Source: Vreelandella neptunia
GTDB lineage: Bacteria; Pseudomonadota; Gammaproteobacteria; Pseudomonadales; Halomonadaceae
NCBI RefSeq assembly: GCF_022489065.1
Contig: NZ_JAKVTW010000005.1
Location: 1-64,000 of the forward strand
Direction of reading: 5' to 3'
DNA: 64,000 bases
A model generated the notes under the pieces. It did not search any database. It was not told where the DNA came from and was given only the letters and a program-made list of their open reading frames with translations. The translations under genes and the position numbers were made by a program. This document shows positions 18,399 to 26,562 of the stretch, one piece after another. Position 1 is the first letter of the stretch. Each line of letters begins with the position of its first letter.

Positions 18399-19792
18399 TA
18401 GATACCTGCCCTATCCACTACTGGGCGAAAGAGACCCCCGAGCATATTGCGATAGAGGCTGGCTCTGTGCGCCTTAGCTACCGAACGCTCAATCGCCGGG
18501 TGGCGTCTTTAGCGCAGCAGCTTGCGCGTGTAGGTTTTGTGCCCGGTGATCGCTTAGTGGTGCCCGCCAAAGGCTCGCTTAAATCCCTACTGTTGGCGTG
18601 GGCCTGCTTGCGAGCAGGGGTTATTTTTTGTCCGCTGAATCCTGCGTCCCCTATTTCCCAGCAGCTCACTCTGGCCAAACGTTTGCAGGCTGAGCGGGTT
18701 TGCCAAACGGAGAGTGACCATCATTACCCTGCCGAGCTAACGCCGATTACCCTCGATTTCCTGGCGGAAGCTGATGTGGGTGAGACTTCGGTGCTGGGTG
18801 GCAGCCAGCTGTGCAACACGATTTTCACCTCCGGTTCCAGCAGTACGCCCAAGGCAGTGCTGCACCGCGTGGGGAATCATTTGGCCTCTGCCAGTGGGTC
18901 GGCGTCGTTTATTCCCGTTGACCAAAAAAGTGGCTGGCTGCTATCACTGCCGCTGTTTCATATTGGCGGCTACGCGATCCCGTTTCGTGTCTTTCTTGCC
19001 GGTGGGCGTGTGATCCTCGACGATGCTCCCCAGTCATTTGCAGAGCGCCTTGAGCAGCAGGCGATTAGTCATCTTTCATTGGTGCCCACCCAGCTCTGGC
19101 GGTTGCTGCAAGCGGGCTTTTCGCCCCAGCGCACTCAGTTGCGGGAACTGCTGCTGGGCGGCGCGGCGATTCCAGCGCCATTGGTGGCGCGGATGGTCGC
19201 GCTGGGACTAACACCGAAAGTTAGCTATGGGCTATCCGAGATGGCCAGCCAAGTCTGCACTGGCATTCCTACTGCACCGGGCGTCGTTGGCAGGCCATTG
19301 CCGGGCCGTGAGGTCAGGGTGGTCGATGGGGAAATTCAGCTGCGCGGCGAAACTCTATTCTGCGGCTATTTGAGCAATGGCGAGGTTGATCCAGCCCTCA
19401 ACGACGAAGGCTGGTTTGCCACCCGGGATAAGGGCCATTTCAATGTGGACGGGGCGCTGGTGGTGGAAGGGCGGCTCGATAACGGTTTTATTTCCGGGGG
19501 CGAAAATATCCAACCGGAAAGTATAGAACAGCGCTTGGTTGACCACCCCGGCATTGCCCAGGCGCTGGTGGTAGCCGTACCCCACCCCGAGTGGGGCGAG
19601 CGCCCGGTGGCGTTTATTGATTGGCACGGGGAGGCCGCAACCGGGCAGACGCTAAGCGCCTGGGTGCGTGAGGCACTGCCCGGCTTTATGGTGCCCGATG
19701 CCTGGTTAGCTTGGCCGCCTGGGGTAGGCTTTAAACCTTCCCGCAAGCATTTTGCTGAGCTTGCGCGGGCACACGTGAATTCTGCCGTTTAA
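18395..19792 (+). CDS. menE: o-Succinylbenzoate-CoA ligase
   Basis: The protein is 465 residues, starting at GTG 18395 within the menC end. It belongs to the adenylate-forming ligases: the P-loop-like TIFTSGSSSTPKAVLHR, the YGLSEMASQVC core motif, and LVVEGRLDNGFISGGENIQP near the hinge. The catalytic lysine region is VGFKPSRKHFAEL near the C-terminus. It activates OSB to OSB-CoA for MenB. It is the last gene of the frd-men operon and faces the convergent amidohydrolase gene 27 bases away. Confidence 0.93.
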   Translation: MIDTCPIHYWAKETPEHIAIEAGSVRLSYRTLNRRVASLAQQLARVGFVPGDRLVVPAKGSLKSLLLAWACLRAGVIFCPLNPASPISQQLTLAKRLQAERVCQTESDHHYPAELTPITLDFLAEADVGETSVLGGSQLCNTIFTSGSSSTPKAVLHRVGNHLASASGSASFIPVDQKSGWLLSLPLFHIGGYAIPFRVFLAGGRVILDDAPQSFAERLEQQAISHLSLVPTQLWRLLQAGFSPQRTQLRELLLGGAAIPAPLVARMVALGLTPKVSYGLSEMASQVCTGIPTAPGVVGRPLPGREVRVVDGEIQLRGETLFCGYLSNGEVDPALNDEGWFATRDKGHFNVDGALVVEGRLDNGFISGGENIQPESIEQRLVDHPGIAQALVVAVPHPEWGERPVAFIDWHGEAATGQTLSAWVREALPGFMVPDAWLAWPPGVGFKPSRKHFAELARAHVNSAV

Positions 19793-19819
19793 CGACGCGA
19801 TCTATTGGTGACCTAAGAT

Positions 19820-21088
19820 TTATTCCGCTAGGCCAGCAGCTTCCAGCATCGCGTGGAGCAGAACGTTACACCCTGCATGGACGTGCTCCGGCGTGGCGCT
19901 TTCGATCTCGTTATGGCTTATGCCATCTTTGCAGGGAATAAAGATCATCGCGGCCGGTGCTACGCGGCCAATAAACATCGCATCGTGGCCTGCGCCGCTG
20001 ATGATATCCATGTGCGATAGGTTGAGCTTCTCCGCTCCTTCACGCACCGCATCAACACATTCCTTATTGAAGTGTTCCGGGGCAAAGTCAGCCGTGGGGG
20101 TTAATTCATACTCCAGCCCATGACGTTGGCAAATTTCCTCCACTGCAGCGGTCACCTCCTGGCCCATCGCGATAAGCGCTTCAGGCTCCCAGTGGCGCAT
20201 ATCCAAGGTCATTTTGACTTGGCCGGGAATCACGTTACGTGAACCTGGGTGCAGGGTCATACAGCCGACCGTGCCGCGCCCGTGGGGCTGATAGTCATGG
20301 GCAATACGGTTAAGCGCTTGGGTAACCTCTGCTGCGCCCATCATGGCGTCGCGGCGTAGGTTCATGGGAGTAGGACCCGCGTGGGCTTCAAGTCCGGTCA
20401 GGGTTAAATCAAACCACTTCTGACCAAGCCCGCCGATCACTACGCCAATCGTGGTGTCTGTATCCTCAAGAATTGGCCCCTGCTCAATGTGCGGCTCAAA
20501 GTAGGCTTTTATCTCGCTTGGCGAAACGCTATCGCTACCGCGGTAATGGATGGCGTCTAGAGCATCGCTTACCGTCACGCCATCGGCGTCGGTGCGCGTC
20601 ATCATGGCGTCAAATTCGAGCACGCCGCTGAACACACCGGAACCCATCATGCAGGGTGGGAAGCGGCAGCCTTCTTCATTGGTCCAGGCGACAACTTCAA
20701 TAGGAGACTGAGTAGTGATTTTGTGCTGGTTAAGGGTGCGAATCACTTCTAAGCCGGAGAGTACACCAAAGCAGCCGTCGTACTTGCCGCCGGTAGGCTG
20801 GCTATCCAGGTGACTGCCCGCCATCACGGTTTTGGCGTTAGGGTCGCTGCCTTCTCGACGAGCAAAAATATTGCCGATATTATCGATGCGAATCGTGCAG
20901 CCTTCAGCGCGGCACCATTGAATAAACAGATCCCGCCCCTGGCGTTCTAAATCGGTGAGCGCCTGACGGTTAACGCCGCCTTTGGCTGTGGCACCTAGCT
21001 TGGCCAACTCCATAAGCGATTCCCAAAGTCGATCGCTGTCAGTGCGTAAGTCAGCGATGGCGATTTTCGGTTCAATAAGCGAGTTCAT
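19820..21088 (-). CDS. Zn-dependent N-carbamoyl amino acid hydrolase (beta-ureidopropionase/allantoate amidohydrolase family)
   Basis: The protein is 422 residues from ATG 21088 with AAAGGAA before it. It is an M20-type metallohydrolase: MAGSHLDSQPTGGKYDG (His/Asp metal ligands), WTNEEGCRFPPCM, FEPHIEQGPILE and the C-terminal GAGHDAMFIGRV with DGISHNE. The family cleaves N-carbamoyl groups from ureido acids. Its divergent neighbours encode an omega-transaminase and a semialdehyde dehydrogenase, so N-carbamoyl-beta-alanine is the likely substrate (reductive pyrimidine pathway). N-carbamoyl-L-amino acids or allantoate remain possible. Confidence 0.85.
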   Translation of the reverse strand: MNSLIEPKIAIADLRTDSDRLWESLMELAKLGATAKGGVNRQALTDLERQGRDLFIQWCRAEGCTIRIDNIGNIFARREGSDPNAKTVMAGSHLDSQPTGGKYDGCFGVLSGLEVIRTLNQHKITTQSPIEVVAWTNEEGCRFPPCMMGSGVFSGVLEFDAMMTRTDADGVTVSDALDAIHYRGSDSVSPSEIKAYFEPHIEQGPILEDTDTTIGVVIGGLGQKWFDLTLTGLEAHAGPTPMNLRRDAMMGAAEVTQALNRIAHDYQPHGRGTVGCMTLHPGSRNVIPGQVKMTLDMRHWEPEALIAMGQEVTAAVEEICQRHGLEYELTPTADFAPEHFNKECVDAVREGAEKLNLSHMDIISGAGHDAMFIGRVAPAAMIFIPCKDGISHNEIESATPEHVHAGCNVLLHAMLEAAGLAE

Positions 21089-21282
21089 ATCAATTCCTTT
21101 TATTGAGCACGGAAGAAGCTGGCGACTCCCCGATTTATTATTTGGCTCATTGCTAGAGTAGAGACAAAAAAGCCAGTGATACGTATACATTCTCTAACGT
21201 GAACAAAAGAAAAGCGTAATTTTATAAACGTGTGTGGTGGCGCATGCTGAGACCATGTCTCATAGCGATGGAGCTAGACACC

Positions 21283-22656
21283 ATGTTTGGAATTAAAAGC
21301 AAAACGACACCTAAAGCCTCGCGTACCTCATCAGCAGATACGTCGTCTAAAACAGCACTCAACCAGCACTACTGGATGCCGTTCAGCGCCAACCGCGATT
21401 TCCATGCCAATCCGCGTGTGATCGCTGGGGCGGAAGGGCGTTACTACATTGATGACCAGGGCCGTAAGCTATTTGATTCGCTTTCCGGGCTATGGACTTG
21501 CGGCGCGGGGCATAACCGCGAAGAGATCCAAAAGGCCGTGTCAGCGCAGTTAGGCAGCCTCGATTTTGCGCCAGGTTTTCAGCTTGGCCATCCGCTGGCG
21601 TTCAAGCTTGCGGAAAAAGTCGCTAGCCTCACACCTGCTGGGCTTGACCATGTGTTTTTCACCAATTCGGGTTCAGAAGCCGCTGATACCTCTGTCAAAA
21701 TGGCCAAGGCCTACTGGCGGTTAAAAGGTAAGCCTGAGAAAACCCGCATGATTGGCCGTGCCAAGGGCTATCACGGGGTGAATATCGGTGGTACCAGCCT
21801 GGGCGGTATCGGTGGCAACCGTAAACACTACGGTCAGTTGCTGGATGTATCGCACCTACCGCACACTCTCCAAGCGGGCCACGCTTACACCCGTGGCCAA
21901 GCGGAAACCGGTGCCGAACTTGCCGATGCGCTGCTTGACCAAATTGCCCTTCACGATGCCTCTACTATTGCAGCGGTGATTGTTGAGCCGATGTCTGGCT
22001 CGGCGGGCGTCATTGTGCCACCTAAAGGCTATCTGGATCGGCTGCGCGAAATCTGTACCGCTCACGATATTCTGCTCATTTTCGATGAAGTGATCACTGC
22101 CTTTGGGCGCAGTGGCGCGACCACAGGCGCGGAAGCCTTTGGCGTGACGCCGGATATCATGAACGTGGCCAAGCAGATTACAAACGGCGCCATTCCTATG
22201 GGTGCGGTAATAGCTTCCAGCGAGATTTTCGACACCTTTATGCACGCTGGTGGCCCCCAGCATGCCGTCGAGTTCTCCCATGGTTATACGTATAGCGCCC
22301 ACCCGGTGGCTTGCGCGGCGGGTCTAGCGGCGCTTGAAATGATGGAGCGTGAAAACTTCCCCGCTCAGGTTAGCGCCATCGCGCCCGCCTTTGAGCAGAA
22401 ACTTCACGCCCTGCAAGGTCGCAATCACGTCGTTGATATTCGTAATTATGGTTTGGCAGGGGCGATTCAGCTAACGCCGCGAGACGGCGACCCCATTATT
22501 CGGCCACGGGATGCGCACATGGCGCTCTGGGAAGCGGGGTTCTATGTGCGCTACGGCGGCGACACGCTGCAGTTTGGCCCTCCGTTTGGCACCAACGAAG
22601 CCGAGCTTGAGCGCCTGTTCGACGCCGTGGCGACCACCTTGGATTCGTTAGCATAA
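21283..22656 (+). CDS. Omega-amino acid:pyruvate (beta-alanine) aminotransferase
   Basis: The protein is 457 residues from ATG 21283, with GGAG about 10 bases upstream. It is a class III PLP aminotransferase close to the Pseudomonas omega-amino acid:pyruvate enzyme (LNQHYWMPFSANRDFHANPR). The PLP lysine is in NVAKQITNGAIPMGAV, the PLP-ring Asp in LLIFDEVITAFGRSG, and a conserved glycine-rich stretch is FFTNSGSEAADTSVKMAKAY. It converts beta-alanine plus pyruvate to malonate semialdehyde plus alanine. It forms an operon with mmsA (29-base gap). Confidence 0.88.
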   Translation: MFGIKSKTTPKASRTSSADTSSKTALNQHYWMPFSANRDFHANPRVIAGAEGRYYIDDQGRKLFDSLSGLWTCGAGHNREEIQKAVSAQLGSLDFAPGFQLGHPLAFKLAEKVASLTPAGLDHVFFTNSGSEAADTSVKMAKAYWRLKGKPEKTRMIGRAKGYHGVNIGGTSLGGIGGNRKHYGQLLDVSHLPHTLQAGHAYTRGQAETGAELADALLDQIALHDASTIAAVIVEPMSGSAGVIVPPKGYLDRLREICTAHDILLIFDEVITAFGRSGATTGAEAFGVTPDIMNVAKQITNGAIPMGAVIASSEIFDTFMHAGGPQHAVEFSHGYTYSAHPVACAAGLAALEMMERENFPAQVSAIAPAFEQKLHALQGRNHVVDIRNYGLAGAIQLTPRDGDPIIRPRDAHMALWEAGFYVRYGGDTLQFGPPFGTNEAELERLFDAVATTLDSLA

Positions 22657-22685
22657 TCTACTGATCAACTTCAGAGAGTTTAAAA

Positions 22686-24182
22686 ATGAGTGATGTTTCC
22701 CACCTGATTAACGGTGAATTAGTTCGAAGCCAGCGCACGCTGGATGTGACTAATCCCTCAACGGGCAAAGTGATTCGCCAAGTGGCGGATGCCAATGCTG
22801 CCGACGTAGAGCGTGCCATTTCTGCCGCCCAGGCGGCATTTCCCGCTTGGCGCGATACCCCGCCTGCTAAGCGCGCCCAGGTAATGTATCGCTTTAAACA
22901 GTTGCTTGAAGATAACGCTAACCGTTTAGTACAACTGGTCAGCGAAGAGCATGGTAAAACCCCTGAAGACGCCATGGGCGAGCTTAAGCGTGGCATCGAA
23001 AACGTCGAGTATGCCTGCGGCGTGCCAGAACTGCTTAAAGGTGAATACTCCCACAACGTAGGGCCGGGCATTGATGCCTGGTCTAACTTCCAGCCCTTAG
23101 GCGTGGTGGCGGGCATTACGCCGTTTAACTTTCCCGCCATGGTGCCGCTATGGATGTATCCCATGGCGATCGCCTGCGGTAACACCTTCATCCTTAAGCC
23201 TTCAGAAAAAGACCCTTCATCAGCCATGGCGGTAGCTGAACTACTTCAAGAGGCGGGGCTTCCTAAAGGCGTGATGAATGTGATTCACGGCGGTCGCGAA
23301 GCGGTAGAAACGCTGCTGGACTCCAAAGCGGTTAAAGCCATTTCCTTTGTTGGCTCAACGCCCGTAGCGGAAGCGATTTACTCGCGTGGCTCCGCTGCTG
23401 GTAAACGCGTTCAGGCCTTGGGCGGGGCGAAAAACCACGCCGTCGTGCTGCCGGATGCCGACCTGGAAAACGCCGCCAATACGCTAATGGGCGCAGCATT
23501 TGGTAGCTGCGGCGAGCGCTGCATGGCAATTTCGGTGGCGGTATGTGTCGGTGATAAAACGGCCAATCGCTTAGTCGAAACCATGCTGCCTAAAATTGCT
23601 CAGTTAAAAGTCGGCCCCGGCACTAAAAAAGATCTGGATATGGGACCGCTTGTAACGGCAGAGCACCGGGATAAAGTGCTAAGTTTTATCGAAGATGGAG
23701 TGAAAGCCGGGGCAACGTTGGTCGCCGATGGTCGTGATCTGCAAGTCGCTGGTTACGAGGAGGGCTACTTCGTGGGTGGCTGCCTGTTCGATAACGTCAC
23801 CGCCGAGATGCGCATCTACCAGGAAGAGATCTTTGGCCCGGTACTTTGTGTGGTTCGAGTTGGCAGCCTGGATGATGCCATGCAACTGATTAACGACCAT
23901 GAGTACGGCAATGGCACCTGCCTGTTCACCCGCGATGGCGAAGCCGCTCGGCGCTTTACCGATGGTGTAGAAGTGGGCATGGTCGGGGTAAACGTGCCGC
24001 TGCCAGTACCGGTGGCCTACCACAGCTTTGGTGGTTGGAAGCGCTCGCTGTTTGGTGATCTTCACGCCTACGGCCCGGATTCAGTGCGTTTCTATACCCG
24101 GCGCAAAGCGGTTTCCCAACGCTGGCCGTCGGTTAGCGAAGCGACAACGGCGGAGTTCTCGTTCCCCGCCAATCAAAGTTGA
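22686..24182 (+). CDS. mmsA: CoA-acylating (methyl)malonate-semialdehyde dehydrogenase
   Basis: This 498-residue aldehyde dehydrogenase has the MmsA-type start VSHLINGELV. It shows the NAD site segments GVVAGITPFNFPAMVPLWM and SFVGSTPVAEAIYSRG, and the catalytic Cys in GSCGERCMAISVAV. The enzyme turns malonate or methylmalonate semialdehyde into acetyl- or propionyl-CoA with CO2 release. Placed after a beta-alanine transaminase, it completes beta-alanine breakdown to acetyl-CoA. A strong terminator follows. Confidence 0.93.
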   Translation: MSDVSHLINGELVRSQRTLDVTNPSTGKVIRQVADANAADVERAISAAQAAFPAWRDTPPAKRAQVMYRFKQLLEDNANRLVQLVSEEHGKTPEDAMGELKRGIENVEYACGVPELLKGEYSHNVGPGIDAWSNFQPLGVVAGITPFNFPAMVPLWMYPMAIACGNTFILKPSEKDPSSAMAVAELLQEAGLPKGVMNVIHGGREAVETLLDSKAVKAISFVGSTPVAEAIYSRGSAAGKRVQALGGAKNHAVVLPDADLENAANTLMGAAFGSCGERCMAISVAVCVGDKTANRLVETMLPKIAQLKVGPGTKKDLDMGPLVTAEHRDKVLSFIEDGVKAGATLVADGRDLQVAGYEEGYFVGGCLFDNVTAEMRIYQEEIFGPVLCVVRVGSLDDAMQLINDHEYGNGTCLFTRDGEAARRFTDGVEVGMVGVNVPLPVPVAYHSFGGWKRSLFGDLHAYGPDSVRFYTRRKAVSQRWPSVSEATTAEFSFPANQS

Positions 24183-24210
24183 CGTCTTGGGGTAACTAGG
24201 ACATCTTCTC

Positions 24211-24241
24211 AGCACCACCGCACTGCGGTGGTGCTTTTTTT
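24211..24241 (+). terminator. Intrinsic terminator after mmsA
   Basis: AGCACCACCGC (24211-24221) and GCGGTGGTGCT (24225-24235) form a perfect 11-bp stem with a 3-base loop, followed by a run of T residues. Confidence 0.95.
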
Positions 24242-24276
24242 GGTCGTTTACTTTAGCTGTAAGGAATAAAGGCACC

Positions 24277-24897
24277 GTGGCGCGAACTCAGGACGAAATT
24301 CGGCAAACCAACGTTAAAAAGATACTTTTGGCAGCGGAGCAGCTATTCGCCGAAAAAGGCTACGCCGGTGCCTCCATGGGTGAAATCGCCAATCTGGCCG
24401 ATATTCCCAAGTCTAACGTTCACTACTACTTCTCCACCAAAAAAGCACTCTACCAAGATGTATTGCTAGAGCTTTTAGAGGTATGGAAGCAGGACGCGCT
24501 CTGCTTTGAGCTCTTCGATGACCCCCGCGTGGTACTTTCCAGCTATATCCGCGCCAAGATGACCCACTCCCGCAATCGCGCCCACGGCTCAAAAGTATGG
24601 GCGGCCGAAGTGATGCAGGGCGCCCCGATCCTTAAGGAGCGCCTGCGCGATAACCTCTACGAATGGGCCAAGCTCAAAGAGTCGAAAATTCGTGAATGGG
24701 TGGAGTCCGGGCAGATCAATCCCGTCGAGCCTTCCTATCTGCTCTATATGATCTGGGCCTCCACCCAGCACTACGCCGATTTTGATTACCAAATCTACCT
24801 GCTCAACGATAACCAACCGCTGGACGACCTGCAGTTTGAAAAAGCCGTTCAGTCGGTGACTTCGGTGATTTTGAAGGGCATTGGGCTGACGGCATAG
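24277..24897 (+). CDS. TetR-family regulator, RutR-like
   Basis: The protein is 206 residues, starting at GTG 24277. The N-terminal helix-turn-helix (AEKGYAGASMGEIANLADIP, then KSNVHYYFSTKKALYQDVL) and the C-terminal RutR/YcdC-type domain (GSKVWAAEVMQGAPIL, YLLYMIWASTQHYADFDYQI) match RutR. RutR responds to pyrimidines and controls pyrimidine use in E. coli. Adjacent catabolic genes make the same role likely here. A terminator separates it from mmsA. A decayed copy of its 3' end lies at 26433-26501, beyond the AbiE module. Confidence 0.85.
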   Translation: MARTQDEIRQTNVKKILLAAEQLFAEKGYAGASMGEIANLADIPKSNVHYYFSTKKALYQDVLLELLEVWKQDALCFELFDDPRVVLSSYIRAKMTHSRNRAHGSKVWAAEVMQGAPILKERLRDNLYEWAKLKESKIREWVESGQINPVEPSYLLYMIWASTQHYADFDYQIYLLNDNQPLDDLQFEKAVQSVTSVILKGIGLTA

Positions 24898-24912
24898 CTG
24901 AGAAAAGATGGC

Positions 24913-24941
24913 TTGAAAGCTTATAAGTAGACACCTAGACT
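24913..24941 (+). promoter_or_regulatory. Probable promoter of the abiE operon
   Basis: TTGAAA (24913-24918) and TAGACT (24936-24941) are spaced by 17 bases and resemble a sigma-70 promoter. The -10 element lies within the left arm of the operator palindrome, so binding there would block transcription. Confidence 0.5.
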
Positions 24942-24970
24942 ATGGTTATATAGTTTAGGTGTCTACTTAT
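24923..24970. promoter_or_regulatory. 21-bp-arm inverted repeat, likely AbiEi operator
   Basis: The arms at 24923-24943 and 24950-24970 are complementary over 21 bp with a single mismatch (core AGTAGACACC and GGTGTCTACT) around a 6-base spacer. The right arm ends within the abiEi ATG. Known AbiEi antitoxins repress their operon by binding inverted repeats at the promoter, so this is a strong operator candidate. Confidence 0.7.
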
Positions 24971-25508
24971 GGATCAAATGATCGCTCGCCAACGCTTGGA
25001 TGCTTGGGATCATCAGGGGCGCACTGTCTTCACGCTGCGAGATCTCGCCAAACTGTTCCATGAAGATAGCCCGAAAACGCTGCAAGAGGGCGTGAACCGC
25101 CTCCGTCGTCATGGGGTACTTGAGGGTGTTGCGCGGGGTATCTATCACTATGTGCTATCTCGAACCCCAGACGCTTATCGGCTGGAGCGTATCGCTCGAG
25201 CCATGCGCCGGGGCGAATACAGCTATGTTTCTTTAGAGTCTGCCTTATCTGAATATGGCGCTATCTCACAGATTCCGGTTGATCGACTGACGATTATGAC
25301 GACCGGCCGAAAGGGAACCTACCGGACACCTTATGGCACCATCGAGTTTACCCACACGCGGCGCCCAATCACCGAACTTATGGGCCGCATGAAGGATATT
25401 GGCCGCCCTCTCAAGATTGCGACGCCAGAAGCCGCTTGGGCTGATCTAAAACGTGTAGGGAGAAATAACCACTTAGTGGATGTCGAGGTGCTAAATGAGC
25501 CGGATTGA
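24969..25508 (+). CDS. abiEi: AbiEi-family antitoxin and transcriptional repressor
   Basis: The protein is 179 residues. The N-terminal winged helix (RQRLDAWDHQGRTVFTLRDL, then LQEGVNRLRRHGVLEGVARG) binds DNA. The C-terminal domain includes EYSYVSLESALSEYGAIS and the closing ATPEAAWADLKRVGRNNHL, the AbiEi pattern. It antagonises AbiEii and represses the operon through the palindrome covering its start. Its end overlaps abiEii by 14 bases. The module sits between the RutR-like gene and a remnant of that gene's tail. Confidence 0.85.
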   Translation: MDQMIARQRLDAWDHQGRTVFTLRDLAKLFHEDSPKTLQEGVNRLRRHGVLEGVARGIYHYVLSRTPDAYRLERIARAMRRGEYSYVSLESALSEYGAISQIPVDRLTIMTTGRKGTYRTPYGTIEFTHTRRPITELMGRMKDIGRPLKIATPEAAWADLKRVGRNNHLVDVEVLNEPD

Positions 25509-26427
25509 GCCTGGTGATTATGAACAGCTAGTGGCGAGGGCAATGGAGGATCCAGCGCGTAAAGCGATGCGTCCGGTGATTGAAAAGGAGCTGCTGCACT
25601 TTGATATTTTGTATGCTCTTGATCGGGAGGGGTTGTTAGATACGCTGACGTTCCAGGGTGGGACTTGCTTGCGGCTTTGCCGGGGATCTCCGCGATTCAG
25701 TGAAGACCTGGGTTTTGCGGGAGACCGAGACTTTAAACGCCAAGATTTTCTGCAAATAAAAGAATGTATTGAAGAGTATGTCAGTCGCCGCTATCGCCTA
25801 GTGGTGACGTTCAAAGCCCCCAAAGAGCTAAGAGACTATCCTCGCTACGCCGATGTGCGTGTCGACAAGTGGCAGGTTGCTGTTGTGACAGCGCCGATGC
25901 GCCCAGACATTCCTAAGCAGCGAATCAAATTGGAGATCGCCAATATTCCTGCCTACACTCGTGAGGCACATGCCATACAGATTAATTATCCTTTTCTGCC
26001 GGATGGTTATAGCGATCTTTTGGTAGTCACTGAGAGTGACGATGAGATCATGGCAGATAAACTTGTCTCGTTGGTAAATACGAAAAGGTATGTACGCCAC
26101 CGGGATATTTGGGATCTGCAGTGGTTAAAACAGCAAGGCGCAACACTCAATCTTGATTTGCTTCAGCGCAAACTCTCGGATTATAGCGTTGAAGGTTACT
26201 CAGCCAAGGCGCGCGGCATGATTGAGCGTTTGCCAAACATCATTTCAGGCACAGACTTTCACTCCGAAATGACGAGATTTCTACCCACTGACACGCTGGC
26301 GCGAACGCTGGATAATCCGCTATTTGCTAGCTTTCTTTCGAGAGAACTCACAGCGTTGCTTAGTTCGGTTGTCGCAGCGCTAGACGGGCCTGATCCAAAC
26401 ACACGACCTCCTGAATTTAAGCTTTGA
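25495..26427 (+). CDS. abiEii: AbiEii/AbiGii nucleotidyltransferase toxin, with a changed metal-binding motif
   Basis: The protein is 310 residues. Motif I is FQGGTCLRLC (residues 53-62). The expected SEDLDF metal motif reads SEDLGF (69-74), with Gly at residue 73 where the family normally has the second Asp. Other family segments are present: RIKLEIANIPAYTRE, SDDEIMADKLVSLVNTKRY and VRHRDIWDLQWLKQQGA. AbiEii toxins transfer nucleotides, for example onto tRNA 3' ends, and cause abortive infection. The Asp to Gly change could make this toxin inactive or weak. It overlaps abiEi by 14 bases. Confidence 0.88.
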   Translation: MSRIEPGDYEQLVARAMEDPARKAMRPVIEKELLHFDILYALDREGLLDTLTFQGGTCLRLCRGSPRFSEDLGFAGDRDFKRQDFLQIKECIEEYVSRRYRLVVTFKAPKELRDYPRYADVRVDKWQVAVVTAPMRPDIPKQRIKLEIANIPAYTREAHAIQINYPFLPDGYSDLLVVTESDDEIMADKLVSLVNTKRYVRHRDIWDLQWLKQQGATLNLDLLQRKLSDYSVEGYSAKARGMIERLPNIISGTDFHSEMTRFLPTDTLARTLDNPLFASFLSRELTALLSSVVAALDGPDPNTRPPEFKL

Positions 26428-26432
26428 AAACT

Positions 26433-26501
26433 AATTTACCTGCTCAACGATTTTAAAAGTCGTTCAGTCTGCTATCAGGCGAGGCGTTGAAGGAGCACTC
26501 G
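26433..26501 (+). pseudogene. Decayed copy of the RutR-like gene 3' end
   Basis: AATTTACCTGCTCAACGAT (26433-26451) matches the intact gene's AATCTACCTGCTCAACGAT near 24800 at 18 of 19 bases. A gap follows, then TTTTAAAAGTCGTTCAGTC resembles TTTGAAAAAGCCGTTCAGTC. Similarity fades by about 26501 (GCGTTGAAGG versus ATTTTGAAGG). The remnant follows the abiEii stop directly, so the AbiE module lies between an intact and a decayed tail of the same gene. Confidence 0.7.
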
Positions 26502-26562
26502 AAATCCCTTTTACGACGACCCCTGTTTTTCAGTTACTGTTAACAAAAGAGGGCATGTTCTG

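Noticed and set aside
21089..21282. RutR operator between the carbamoylase and transaminase genes
   Set aside because: No close match to the TTGACCA-N2-TGGTCAA type operator was seen; the regulator's target remains inferred from gene order.
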